Source: Phocoena phocoena
Lineage: Eukaryota; Chordata; Mammalia; Artiodactyla; Phocoenidae
Direction of reading: 5' to 3'
Assembly: GCF_963924675.1 (NCBI RefSeq)
Contig: NC_089224.1
Span: 63,783,464-63,847,463 of the forward strand
DNA length: 64,000 nt
This document shows positions 10,696-22,079 of the stretch, in pieces. The position numbers and the translations under genes are program-made. The notes under the pieces were generated by a model. It had not been told where the DNA came from. It searched no databases and was given only the letters and a program-made list of their open reading frames with translations. How positions within the stretch are numbered: the stretch's first letter is position 1; every line of letters begins with the position of its first letter.

Positions 10696-13600
10696 TAGGA
10701 ACATACATATCAATAACTACCTTAAATGGAAATGGATTAAATGTTCCAACCAAAAGACACAGACTGGCTGAATGGATACAAAAAGAAGACCCATATATAT
10801 GCTGTCTACAAGAGACCCACTTCAGACTTAGGGACACATACAGACTGAAAGTGAGTGGATGGAAAAAGATATTCCATGCAAATGGAAATCAAAAGAAAGC
10901 TGGAGTAGCAATTCTCATATCAGACAAAAGAGACTTTAAAATAAAGACTATTACAAGAGACAAAGAAGGACAGTACGTAATGATCAAGGGATCAATTCAA
11001 GAAGAAGATATAACAAATGTAAATATTTATGCCCCCAACATAGGAACACCTTGATACATAAGGCAAATGCTAACAGCCATAGAAGGGGAAATTGACAATA
11101 ACACAATCATAGTAGGGGACTTTAACACCCCACTTTCGCCAATGGACGCATCATCCAAAATGAAAAGAAATAAGGAAACACAAGCTTTAAATGACACATT
11201 AAACAAGATGGACTTAATTGATATTTATAGGACATTCCATCCCCAAACAACAGAATACACATTCTTCTCAAGTTCTCATGGAATATTCTCCAGGATAGAT
11301 CACATCTTGTGTCACAAATCAAGCCTTGGTAAATTTAAGAAAACTGAAATCGTATCAAGTATCTTTTCCGACCACAATGCTATGAGACTAGATATCAACT
11401 ACAGGAAAATGTCTGTAAAAAATACAAACACATGGAGGCTAAACAATACACTACTAAATAACCAACAGATGACTGAATATATCTAAGAGGAAATCAAAAG
11501 ATACCTAGAACCAAATGACAATGAAAACATGACGACCCCAAACCTATGGGATGCAGCAAAAGCAGTTCTAAAAAGGAAGTTTATAGCAATACAATCCTAC
11601 CTCAAGAAATAAGAAACATCTCAAATAAACCTAAACTTACACTTAAAGCAATTAGAGAAAGAACAACAACAACAAAAAATAAAAAACCCAAAGTTAGCAG
11701 AGGGAAAGAAATCATAAAGATCAGATCAGAAATAAATGAAAAAGAAATGAAGGAAACAATAGCAAAGATCAATAAAACTAAAAGCTGGTTCTTTGAGCAG
11801 ATAAACAAAATTGATAAACCATTAGCCAGACTCATCAAGAAAAAAAAGAAGATTCAAATCAATAGTATTAGAAATGAAATAGGAGAAGTAACAACTGACA
11901 CTAGAAAGACAAAGGATCATGAGAGACTACTACAAGAAACTATATGCCAATAAAATGGACAACCTGGAAGAAATGAACAAATTCTTAGAAAAGCACAATC
12001 TTCCAAAACTGAACAAGGGAGAAATAGAAAATATAAACAGACCAATCACAGGCACTGAAATTGAGACTGTAATTAGAAATCTTCCTGTAAACAAAACCCC
12101 AGGACCAGATGGCTTCACAGGCGAATTCTATCAAACATTTAGAGAAGAGCTAACACCTATCCTTCTCAGACTCTTCCAAAATATAGCAGAGGGATAAACA
12201 CTCCCAAATACATTCTAGGAGGCCACAATCACCCTGATACCAAAACCAGACAAAGATGTCACAAAGAAAGAAAACTACAGGCCAATATCACTGATGAACA
12301 TAGATGCAAAAATCCTCAACAAAATACTAGCAAACGGAATCCAACAGCACATTAAAAGGATCATACACCATGATTAAGTGGGGTTTATTCCAGGAATGCA
12401 AGGATTCTTCAGTATATGCAAATCAATCAATGTGATAAACCACATTAACAAACTGAATGATAAAATCCATATGATAAGCTCAATAGGTGCAGAAAAAGCT
12501 TTCGACAAAATTCAACACCGGTTTATGATAAAAACCCTCCAAAAAGTAGGCATAGAGGGAACTTACCTCAACATAATAAAGGCCATATATGACAATCCCA
12601 CAGCCAACATCATTCTCAATGGTGAAAAACTGAAACCATTTCCTCTAAAATCAGGAACAAGACAAGGTTGTCCACTCTCACCACTATTATTCAACATAGT
12701 TTTGGAAGTTTTAGCAATCAGAGAAGAAAAAGAAATAAGAGGAATCCAAATTGTAAAAGAAGTAACGCTGTCACTGTTTGCAGATGACATGATACCATAC
12801 ATAGAGAATCCTAAAAATGCTATCAGAAAACTACTAGAGCTAATCAATGAATTTGGTAAAGCTGCAGGATACCAAATTAATGCACAGAAATATCTTGCAT
12901 TCCTATACATTAATGATGAAAAATCTGAAAGAGAAATTAAGGAAACACTCCCATTTACCATTGCAACAAAAAGAATAAAATACCTAGGAATAAACCTACC
13001 TAGGGAGACAAAAGATCTGTATGCAGAAAACTATAAGACACTGATGAAAGAAATTAAAGATGAAATAAACACATGGAGAGATACACCATGTTCTTCGATT
13101 GGAAGAATCAACATTGTGAAAATGACTATACTACCCAAAGCAATCTACAGATTCAGTGCAATCCCTATCAAACTACCAATATCATTTTTCACAGAACAAA
13201 AAATTTCTCAATTTGGAAACACAAAAGACCCCAAATAGCCAAAGCAATCTTGAGAAAGAAAAACGGAGCTGGAGGCATCAGGCTCCCAGACTTCAGACTA
13301 TACTACAAAGCTACAGTAATCAAGACTGTATGGTACTGGCACAAAAAAAGAAATATAGATCAATGGAACAGGTTAGAAAGCCCAGAGATAAACCTTCGCA
13401 CATATGGTCACCTTATCTTTGATAAAGGAGGCAAGAATATACAATGGAGAAAAGACAGCCTCTTCAATAAGTGGTGCTGGACAGCTACATGTAAAAGAAT
13501 GAATTTAGAACACTCTCTAATACCATACACAAAAATAAACTCAAAATGGATTAAAGATGTAAATGTAAGGCCAGACACTATTAAACTCTTAGAGGAAAAC

Positions 13601-14695
13601 GTAGGCAGAACACTCTATGACATAAATCACAGCAAGGTCCTTTTTGACCCACCTCCTAGAGAAATGGAAATTAAAAAAAAATAAACAGATGAGACCTAAT
13701 GAAACTTAAAAGCTTTTGCATCACAGAGGAAACCATAAACAAGACGAAAAGACAACCCTCAGAATGGGAGAAAATATTTGCAAGCGAAGCAACTGACAAA
13801 GGATTAATCTCCAAAATATAGAAGCAGTTCATGCAGCTCAATATCAAAAAAAAAACAACCCAATCCAAAAATGGGCAGAACACCTAAGTAGCCATTTCTC
13901 CGAAGAAGATATACAGATTGCCAATAAACACATGAAAGAATGCTTGGGGCTTCAGTGGTTGAGAGTCCGCCTGCCGATGCAGGGGACACGGGTTCGTGCC
14001 CCGGTCCAGGAAGATCCCACATGCCGCGGAGCAGCTGGGCCCGTAAGCCATGGCCACTGAGCCTGCGTGTCTGGAGCCTGTGCTCTGCAACAGGAGAGGC
14101 CACAACAATGAGAGGCCCGTGTACCACAAAAAAAAAAAAAAAGAAAGAAAAAGAATGCTCAACATCATTAATCATCAGAGAAATGCAAATCAAAACTACA
14201 ATGAGATATCATCTCACACCAGTCAGAATGGCTATCATCAAAAAATCTACACACAATAAATGCTGGAGAGGGTGTGGAGAAAAGGGAACCCTCTTGCACT
14301 GTTGGTGGGAATGTAAATTGATACAGCCACTATGGAGAACAGTATAGAGGTTCCTTAAAACACTAAAAATAGAACTACCATACGACCCAACAATCCCATT
14401 ACTGGGCGTATACCCTGAGAAAACCATAATTCAAAAAGAGTCATGTACCACAATGTTCATTGCAGGTCTATTTACAATAGCCAGGACATGGAAGCAACCT
14501 AAGTGTCCATCGACAGATGAATGGATAAAGAAGATGTGGCACATATATACAATGGAATATTACTCAGCCATAAAAAGAAACAAAACTAAGTTATTTGTAG
14601 TGAGGTGGATGGACCTAGAGTCTGTCATACAGAGTGAAGTAAGCCAGAAAGAGAAAAACAAATACTGTATGCTAACACATACATATGGAATCTAA
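10689..14695 (+). pseudogene. L1 ORF2 (endonuclease-reverse transcriptase), broken
   Basis: The ATG at 10689 overlaps the end of ORF1 by 7 nt. The endonuclease domain shows the expected motifs (QETHF, VGDFNTPLS, RIDHIL, SDHNAMRL). The reverse-transcriptase catalytic FADD is at 12777-12788. The Cys-rich C-terminus ([18 protein letters not shown]) lies after the nested SINE. In-frame stops occur at 11052, 11484, about 11610, 12195, about 12213 and 12375. Frameshifts fall near 11650-11900 and 13190-13210, and a SINE sits at 13945-14149. It is clearly non-functional, but every domain is still identifiable. Confidence 0.88.
13945..14149 (+). mobile_element. Short CHR SINE in L1 ORF2, 5' end trimmed
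   Basis: Begins tggggcttcagtggttgag, lacking the usual ccctggtggcg segment near the start. The rest matches the short CHR form and ends in an A/AG tail. The target duplication aaagaatgct is at 13935-13944 and 14150-14159. Confidence 0.9.
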
Positions 14696-15065
14696 AAAAA
14701 TGGTTCTGGTGAACCTAGGGGCAGGACAGGAATAAAGACACAGAAGTAGAGAATGGACTTGAGGACATGGGGAGGGGGAAGGGTAAGCTGGGACGAAGTG
14801 ACAGAGTGGCATGGACATATATACACTACCAAATGTAAAATAGTTAGTGGGAAGCAACCGCAAAGCACAGGGAGACCAGCTCAGGGCTTTGTGACCACCT
14901 AGAGGGGTGGGATAGGGAGGGTGGGAGGGAGATGCAAGAGGGAGGATATATGGGGATATATGTATATGTATAGCTGATTCACTTTGTTATAAAGCAGAAA
15001 TTACCACACCACTGTAAAGCAATTATACACTAATAAAGATGTTAAAAAGAAAAAAGAACTATGAG

Positions 15066-15618
15066 AATAGGATGATAATATCTAGTCATGTTAATACATA
15101 TTTAAATTATGTTATAATAAAAATAATTTTAAAGACATTGGTGGGAAGGTTAATATATTGGAATCATTTTTTAACACTGGTTGAATTTTAGATATTACAG
15201 CCAAATGATACAAGTAAAACGTTCAGGAAATTAAACATCTTAAATTTCCTCCACCTCCCTCCCCCAACCTTCTGTTTTTGTTGTTGTTGTTAGTTATATT
15301 TTACTTTGTCATTTTATAACATTTACATCCTATTCAATAATCACAACTTCATGGTTGTCCTATTTGTTCCAGTTTGAATCATTCACTCCTCACCACCGAT
15401 TTCATTTTCATTCAACTTTTTCATTCCTGAATCCGTCAAAGCATGAGATCATCATTCAATATCTGAAATAAAAAAGACATACCTGGAGCGATCACTGTAT
15501 TAGGGTCTCTCCCAGCAGACCAGACCCTTGATCTCACCTAGGGGTTGGGGGAAGGTGGAGCTTAGGGACATACCTGGATGACATCATTGGGTGAGACAGT
15601 TGTTGATTGGTTGGCACT
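15066..15618. other. No gene or recognised repeat
   Basis: AT-rich DNA with no supported coding sequence. A short (gtt)n patch is at 15275-15290. Confidence 0.4.
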
Positions 15619-15630
15619 CAGAGGTGTGTT

Positions 15631-16008
15631 TTTTTTTAATAAATGTATGTATTTATTTATTTTTGGCTGCTTTGGGTCTTCATCGCTGCACGTGGGCTTT
15701 CTCTAGTTGCAGTGAGCAGGGGCTATTCTCCCTTGTCGTGCGCGGGCTTCTCATTGCACTAGCTTCTCTTGTTGCTGAGGACAGGCTCTAGGCGCGCGGG
15801 CTTCAGTAGCTGTGGTGTGTGGACTCGGTAGTTGTGGCTCGAAGGCTCAGTAGTTGCGGCTTGCAGGCTCTAGAGCGCAGGCTCAAGGATTGTGGCTCAC
15901 GGGTTTAGTTGCTCCGCAGCATGTGGGATCTTCCCGGACCAGGGCTCGAACCTGTGTCCCCTGCATTGGCAGGTGGATTCTTAACCACTGCACCACCAGG
16001 GAAGCCCC
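15631..16008 (-). mobile_element. Long CHR SINE (CHR-1-like)
   Basis: The minus-strand copy ends (right side) in accactgcaccaccagggaag, the complement of the SINE head, with the long body rich in ctctagagc and cagtagttg units. The target duplication cagaggtgtgttt is at 15619-15631 and 16009-16021. Confidence 0.92.
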
Positions 16009-16021
16009 CAGAGGTGTGTTT

Positions 16022-16600
16022 ATTGGAGCGAGTCCCTCTCTGCTTAGCCAACTTTCCAAAGGCAGGCGACAGCACCCACCCAATGGTTGGCTTGTAAAAG
16101 CCTGTTCCCTGAATTCCCGTGTTGTTGATCCATTGATGGGTGTAGGATCGGGGATATATCTCAAATCTCCTCAAAGTATAATGGATCCATTTTCTTGCCA
16201 TTTTATCATCTCAGTTTTGAGTTCCCTTTTCCTTTGGGTATTTTTTCCTTCTAGACTGAGTTGTTCATTTATCTTTACATGCTCTGTCTCTCTCATTCCT
16301 TTCCTTTCCTTTCCTGTAGTATTTTATACATTTACCATGTCATTTCTTTTCATCTTTTCCATGCTTAACATGGGCAATTTCATCCAGATGTTCTACATCA
16401 AACAGACTTGCACCCTGTGAAACAATCATGTATTTTGTTTGGTCCACTTGGTATTTCTACAAAATGCAAATCTGTTACCAACATTTAAAAATTAGGAGGT
16501 TCCACATGAAATTCCACAGTTTTAGTTTCTCTTGAAAAAAAAACATAAGATATGACAACACTGGACTTACCTTCTCAGGTAGCAACAATCAGCCAGAGAC
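16022..16600. other. No gene; pyrimidine-rich patch
   Basis: No supported gene. A C/T-rich stretch with repeated tttcc units lies at 16285-16315. Confidence 0.4.
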
Positions 16601-16604
16601 TCTT

Positions 16605-16763
16605 TACACTGGCAGCTCTTAATCTTTAGTGAGCATCAGACCCTTCTGGGGAGCTTGTTAAAACAGTTTTTCCACCCACAGAGTTTAAGAAATTTGTATT
16701 TCTAACAAGTTTCCAGCTGATGCTGATGTTGCTGGGGCCCACACTTTAAGACCCGCTGATTAA
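16605..16763 (+). mobile_element. MER5-type hAT DNA transposon remnant
   Basis: The pattern 'ttaatctttagtgagcatcagacccttctggggagcttgttaaaa' and the closing 'ggggcccacactttaagacccgctg' match the MER5 non-autonomous hAT-Charlie consensus in diverged form. Confidence 0.6.
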
Positions 16764-17542
16764 GGTGAAGCTTCTGCTCTCTAGTTTACCGTGGACCACA
16801 CCGCTCTCTATGGCCTTACACCTAACCACCATCACTTATTTATAGCACCTGCCTGGCCCCTGTAGGCAGTTATATTTATAACACCTGTGATCTGGTTGTC
16901 CATAGTCCAAACCGCTGTTGGAAGGCTGCAGAGTATGTACTACCCAATTTTCCCAGCCTAAAGGCACAGAGAGTTCTGATAGGGCCATGGAGGTTTTTAC
17001 TGAAGGTCCTCGGCTCCCCTGTCGACGTGAGGTTTTATACACATCCTGTACCAGGAGATGAATCTTACTTCCGTGAGCGGGTACCTGCAGGGGGGCACTC
17101 ACCAGGTTTTGATGGGTCACTAGGAAACAGCCGATCTGCTGGTTTTCTTGCCTCTGCTGAGGTCTCAAGAACTCACAATACTCTTCACTTTTCCTTTACG
17201 CTGCCTACTTACTCTCCAGGGCTTTTTTTTCCCCTTTATACTGGTGGATAGTAGTGAGAATTCTCAGGATTTTCTTACCAGCCTCCTTTCCTTGAAACAC
17301 CGTCTGGCAGAAGTTTGGGTAGGTAGGTCTTCTCTTTTCTACACCAGAGTCTTCTATTTTCTTGTCAACCACATTTTCAAGTTTTAAAGACTCTTGCTAG
17401 AATTTGTACCTCTTCCTTAGCTTGTTTGCTATGGAGCATTTTTGCTTGGTTTTGACACTTTTTTGTGAGGCCTTCAAGAAGGAAGAGTCTGTGGTCCAGC
17501 TTCCTTGAACCGTATTTATGGGGAAGTCCAGCTCTGGATAAT
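16764..17542. other. No gene recognised
   Basis: Short open frames only, with no recognisable product and no clear repeat. Confidence 0.35.
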
Positions 17543-17560
17543 TGTATGGACCTATTTTAA

Positions 17561-17776
17561 TGTTTTTTATTTATTTATTATTTTGCGGTACACAGGTCTC
17601 TCACTGTTGTGGCCTCTCCAGTTGCAGAGCACAGGCTCCGGACGCACAGGCTCAGCGGCCATGGCTCACGGGCCCAGCCGCTCTGCGGCATATGGGATCT
17701 TCCCGGACCGGGGCACGAACCCGTGTCCCCTGCATCGGCAGGCGGACTCTCAACCACTGTGCCACCAGGGAAGCCC
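17561..17776 (-). mobile_element. Short CHR SINE (CHR-2-like)
   Basis: Complement of the short form with a T-rich left end (ttttttatttatttattatttt). An exact 18-bp target duplication, tgtatggacctattttaa, lies at 17543-17560 and 17777-17794. Confidence 0.95.
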
Positions 17777-17844
17777 TGTATGGACCTATTTTAAGTGGTC
17801 AACCTCTTTCTAAATTTGTGTCTTACTCCCAGAGAATCTAATGA

Positions 17845-18108
17845 AATTAGTCTGGGGTGAGCCCGGCGTATCAGGATCTTTAAAAACTCCCGGGTTATTC
17901 TAACATGAGCAAAAGTTGAGAACGGCTGCTATAACTCAGTGCTTTTCCAATTTTAAAGTGCATACACATTACTGAGGGTCTACTTAAAATTCGGAGTCTG
18001 AATCAAAAGGTCTGGGTTGTCACTCAACAGTCTGCACTACTAACGAGCTTCCAATGCTTCTGCTGGTGGTGGTCCTTGGACCACACCTTGTAGCAAGCTT
18101 CTGGAATT
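17845..18108. mobile_element. Two MER5-like remnants side by side
   Basis: 17845-17927 (ctggggtgagcccggcgtatcagg... aaaagttgagaacgg) and 17937-18108 (gtgcttttccaattttaaagtgc... ccttggaccacacc) both resemble MER5-family hAT elements, in diverged form. Confidence 0.5.
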
Positions 18109-18341
18109 AACTCAGCTAATAATCTTGCCTGGACAGTCTTGGCCCCTCATGTCCTCAGACACACAGTGGCCTCGTCCACCCTCTCAGTGCACAGACACCC
18201 TGCCTGAAGCAACATACAGTCATGTATATAGACTGTTCCTTTTTGAAAGTGCTCCAGACTTGGGTGGCAGTGAGTTCTAATTTCAGAGACTAAGTTCTCA
18301 AATACTTAGGGTTCAAAGAAGGACGTATAAGAGTTAGAAGC

Positions 18342-18684
18342 GGGACTTCCCTGGTGGCGCAGTGGTTAAGAATCCACCTGCCAATGCAGGGGACATGGGT
18401 TTGAGCCCTGATCCGGGAAGATCCCACATGCCGCAGAGCAACTAAGCCCGTGCACCACAACTACTGAGCCTGCACTCTAGAGCCCGCAAACCACAACTAC
18501 TGAGCCCTCTTGCCATAACTACTGAAGCCTGTGCACCTAGAGCCTGTGATCCGCAACAAGAGAAGCCACCGCAATGAGAAGCCCACGCACCACAACGATG
18601 AGTAGTCCCGGCTCTCCGCAACTAGAGAAAGCCCACGCGCAGCAGCGAAGACCCAATGCAGCCAAAAATAAATTTTTTTAAAAA
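18342..18684 (+). mobile_element. Long CHR SINE (CHR-1-like)
   Basis: Head gggacttccctggtggcgcagtgg, long body with repeated ccacaactactgagcc units, tail aaaaataaattttttt. The target duplication aagagttagaagc is at 18329-18341 and 18685-18697. Confidence 0.93.
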
Positions 18685-18697
18685 AAGAGTTAGAAGC

Positions 18698-19440
18698 ATC
18701 CCCTTAAATCCTACCTCAGAACAGACTTAAGTTGTTTTTACCCGGGTACCTGGCATTTGTCATCACTTCTCTCAAGCATGTATAGGGCCACACAAGTAGA
18801 AACAGCATTGCCCATGTGGCCCCAGTGAGCTGCAATGAGAGGCACAGGGGCGAGGTGAAGCCAGAGGTGAAGCCAGAGAGTGAGGAACAGTGAGCAACGT
18901 TGCCATCATCTCCGGAGCCGATGGAACCGAGGCACCTGACTGCACTTTATTAAGTGTGAAAGACAAGGTGAGATCACAAAAACAGGGATTCTTGGGAACG
19001 CTTGTGGTAAAGCTGAGAGTGGATGCAAAACCTGGGATCGGTGCCAAACTGTGTTAGCGGATTTCCACCAGAAGATGGCGCCATTGGCTCGAGGAACATA
19101 AGATGTCCGTAACGGTGCGGTGTGGATTTTATTTCAGCCCTACTTCAGGGACTAATCCTTAAACAGGTGGATTGAAAACGATAGCAGTGCAAAATCAGGG
19201 CTGCTAGAAGCTGCTTTTCATCTAGCCAGGAACCTTTGCATCCGAAACAATCTAGCAATGTCTAAGGGGCATCCGGGTCACTCTTGTTTACACGACAGAA
19301 AGATCCCTGGAGGAGTTGTGTGCCCACTGGATTAGTGAAAATGAAATCTTTTTCTACAAACAGTAGTAGAATCCTTTCGTGAAGTGAAAAACAAAACTTT
19401 TTTTGATTTTAAACTGCTTTTCAAAGTTATGTATTGAGGG
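18698..19440. other. No gene; one CTCF-like motif
   Basis: No supported gene. A CTCF-like core is annotated separately at 19068-19082. Confidence 0.4.
19068..19082 (+). promoter_or_regulatory. CTCF-like motif
   Basis: ccagaagatggcgcc matches CCASYAGRKGGCRSY at 14 of 15 positions (A for Y at position 5). Motif match only; occupancy is unknown. Confidence 0.4.
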
Positions 19441-19444
19441 CTTG

Positions 19445-19652
19445 TGTAAGTGGAAATGTGTTTAGTGCTTGAAGTCATTTTTCACTTATCTTTCTAACAG
19501 CCCTATGGCCTTATTATTATCCCCATTTTACAGGTGGGGAAACTGAGGGTTGAAGCTATTAAAGCAGCTTGTCCAAATGATGAAGCTAAGACTTGAACTC
19601 AGTTTGATCTGTCCCCAAATCCTGTGAACCTAACCACTGTGCTATATTAACT
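19445..19652 (-). repeat. MIR SINE
   Basis: The run 'ttattattatccccattttacaggtggggaaactgagg' and the end 'gaacctaaccactgtgctatatta' are the complement of the MIR 3' and 5' portions. Confidence 0.75.
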
Positions 19653-19654
19653 TC

Positions 19655-20385
19655 CCAATCAATATTCATTCACAAATGAACATGTCCACACAGTGGTCTT
19701 TCTTAGTCTGGTATTATTGACTTTCAGCAAAAAGCACCTTTCATGACACAGTGTGATAGGGGAAGAATAGGTACTCTAGCTGCCCATAACAGAGGCACCT
19801 AACCTGTTCTTGAGCAGTAAAAATTCCCTGGCACATCTTTACCTTTCTCTCCTTCCTAGTGCTTCTTTATAGCATGAAATGTCCTCAGCTGCCTCTATTA
19901 CCCCCAAGCTCAGCCTTCTCACAACCACCTAGGCAACCAGTAACTAAACTCCCTCTGCTTCCTTCCCAGGCCTATTTCTCCTCACCAACTCCCAAATCAA
20001 TTTACTTTCCCTCAGTAAACTAATCTGTGAAATGGAAAGCAAGCTGGTTGCATTCATTCTCACTGAAGTATATATGACTGATGGTCACTGTGGTATATTA
20101 TCTAAACAAGAAGTGTTTAGCTTTGGGTCTAAAGGGATATTCAGTGATGATATTTCAGACTTCATGCTTGCTTATATCACAATACTTTGCCTATTCAAGG
20201 AGACAGACCCTGAGGAGAAAACAAAAGGCAAGAAGAAAGGATAAGACCAGCAATTAAAAAGAATCAATTAGGAATTATGAAATTACACACACACTTGGTG
20301 CTGAACATTCAATGATAATGAGAAAAGCTAAGAAGAAAGCTCTCTCCTAGGCTCGTTTCATGGTCTGAACATGATATGATCCTAT

Positions 20386-20416
<31 letters not shown>

Positions 20417-21290
20417 TTTCTCAAGTGGGAAAGGACAGACTAATTAAGAAGCAAAGACACCTGAGAATAGCCAAGCACTCTTTCCCCTACAGAGTCATTG
20501 TATATTCAGCTTAAATATTAGCTCACTTTCTATTGACATAATGGCAGTGTTCTTAAAGATATTTTATGTAAGTGCACTTGGAAAGCTAGTTATTTAATGT
20601 TATCCTATGGTGAATTCTTTATTGAAATAAATACTTGTTACCAAAAAAAAAGAAAGAAAAACCTGAGAAAATCATTGCCCATTTTAAGACTGGTATAAAC
20701 TATTCCAGGGTGACCAAATAGCCCTAGTTTTCTTCATATTAAGAAAAGAAGAAGAAAAAAACTAGCTAATAAATGTGAAAGGAATGATATAACTTGAAAA
20801 CCTCCATTTTTCAACCCCTAATGAAATACCTGATTCAGGCAACACAGTTGGTAGAGGAAAACACTGTGAAAGGTTGAGGGGAAAGACTGAAGGAGACGTT
20901 TGCAGTGGAGAGGCCTGGCGGGCATCACTTGACCCCACTGACCTTGCTTAGTGGGATGAAAGACCCACTGTGTGTTTTCTGAGATGATGCAGGAAGAGGT
21001 ACCCAGTATGTCCTCCGGACTCTCACCCAAATATCTGAACCCATATCAAATTAGCTTCTAGACGTCACTTCTACTCTGCAGGAAATATAGAGGATACAGG
21101 AACAAAGTAATGACTCCACAGGAAGCAAATATGCAGATTTAGAACGGAGGCACTCTGCTGAATAATGGCTGGCAGTGGACTCAGTTTCCTCGCAAAGGGA
21201 GAAAGGGTCTGCTCTAGAACAGAGTCTTTAAGAAACATGAACCAAATGAAGTATGTGGACTCTGAATCAAACAAACTGACAGTAAAGGGA
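19655..21290. other. No gene; simple (TTTA)n repeat inside
   Basis: No supported coding sequence; the open frames (for example 20032-20244) have no recognisable product. A perfect (TTTA)n microsatellite covers about 20384-20419. Confidence 0.4.
20384..20419. repeat. (TTTA)n microsatellite
   Basis: Nine consecutive TATT/TTTA units without interruption. Confidence 0.9.
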
Positions 21291-21625
21291 GAGAGAGATG
21301 TGAGACAAATTGGGGAATTTTTACAAGATCTAGGTATCTGATGATACCAAGGAATTACCGTTAATTTCGTCAGATATGGTAATGGCATTCCACTGATGTG
21401 TCTGATGTATGAAAACATCCATCTTTTAGAGATGTTGACTGAAGTATATAAGAGTAAAATGACATTATTTGCCTTAAAATCTGAATCAAAAGGAGGACGA
21501 AATGGGATATATGAATCAAGTGTGGTATAATCTTCATCATGGCTTAATTTTGGTGATGTGTGTACTGGGGTTCACTTTACTATTCTCTATACATGTTTTT
21601 TTGTTTCATAATAAAAAGATTTTTT
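21290..21625 (+). repeat. Possible old L1/mammalian-wide repeat 3' end
   Basis: The order 'cttttagagatgttgactgaagtat... gtactggggttcactttactattctctatacatg... cataataaaaag' is typical of the 3' end of an old interspersed mammalian repeat. The family was not resolved. Confidence 0.4.
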
Positions 21626-22079
21626 AATAATCAAAACGTAAAAAGGCATGCCCACTTCCATGATATTGGGTGGGACAAAAGAAAATTCAGTAGATCAGTG
21701 AGGTCATTTTCAGCTTTGATGGGACACACCCAGGGCCGACAATAGAGCTCCATCTGTGTTAAGCCAGAACCCAAATGTCCCCCTTATCAAACTGCATCGC
21801 ATTTATCCATCTCAGAACAAATGGCGCCCTCAGCCTGGTTAGCACTAGATTCTGCACCTCCAAGCACTTCAGCGGAACGCACTGCAAGCAACTTGCTCCC
21901 TAAGGCATTCACCTATGAATCTGGGTGGTTGGCAGCGAGTTCTGCCAGCTTTGAGCTTAGGTCAGGAACCTGCTCAAAGCCACCTGTACCCCCAGAACTC
22001 CGAGAAAGAAATGCTCACTGATGCTGACGGCTCTAAAACATGAAAGAGGCTCACTCCCACTCATAATAAGAGAATACGA
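21626..22079. other. No gene recognised
   Basis: Short open frames only. The right part may be the degraded start of the following L1M. Confidence 0.3.

Larger units (their letters stand above)
7799..15053 (+). mobile_element. Near full-length L1, plus strand
   Basis: Starts ggaacggagaccttcaagatgg and has a GC-rich 5' UTR (about 8000-8900) and an AT-rich patch (about 9130-9240). ORF1 is at 9739-10695 and ORF2 at 10689-14695, followed by the 3' UTR and a short A-rich end. A perfect target duplication, aagaactatgag, is at 7787-7798 and 15054-15065. About 7.05 kb without the nested SINE at 13945-14149. Both frames are broken, so the copy is inactive. Confidence 0.92.

Noticed and set aside
21821..21840. 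Further CTCF-like word (minus strand of atggcgccctcagcctgg)
   Set aside because: Three mismatches to the core; too weak to report as a site.
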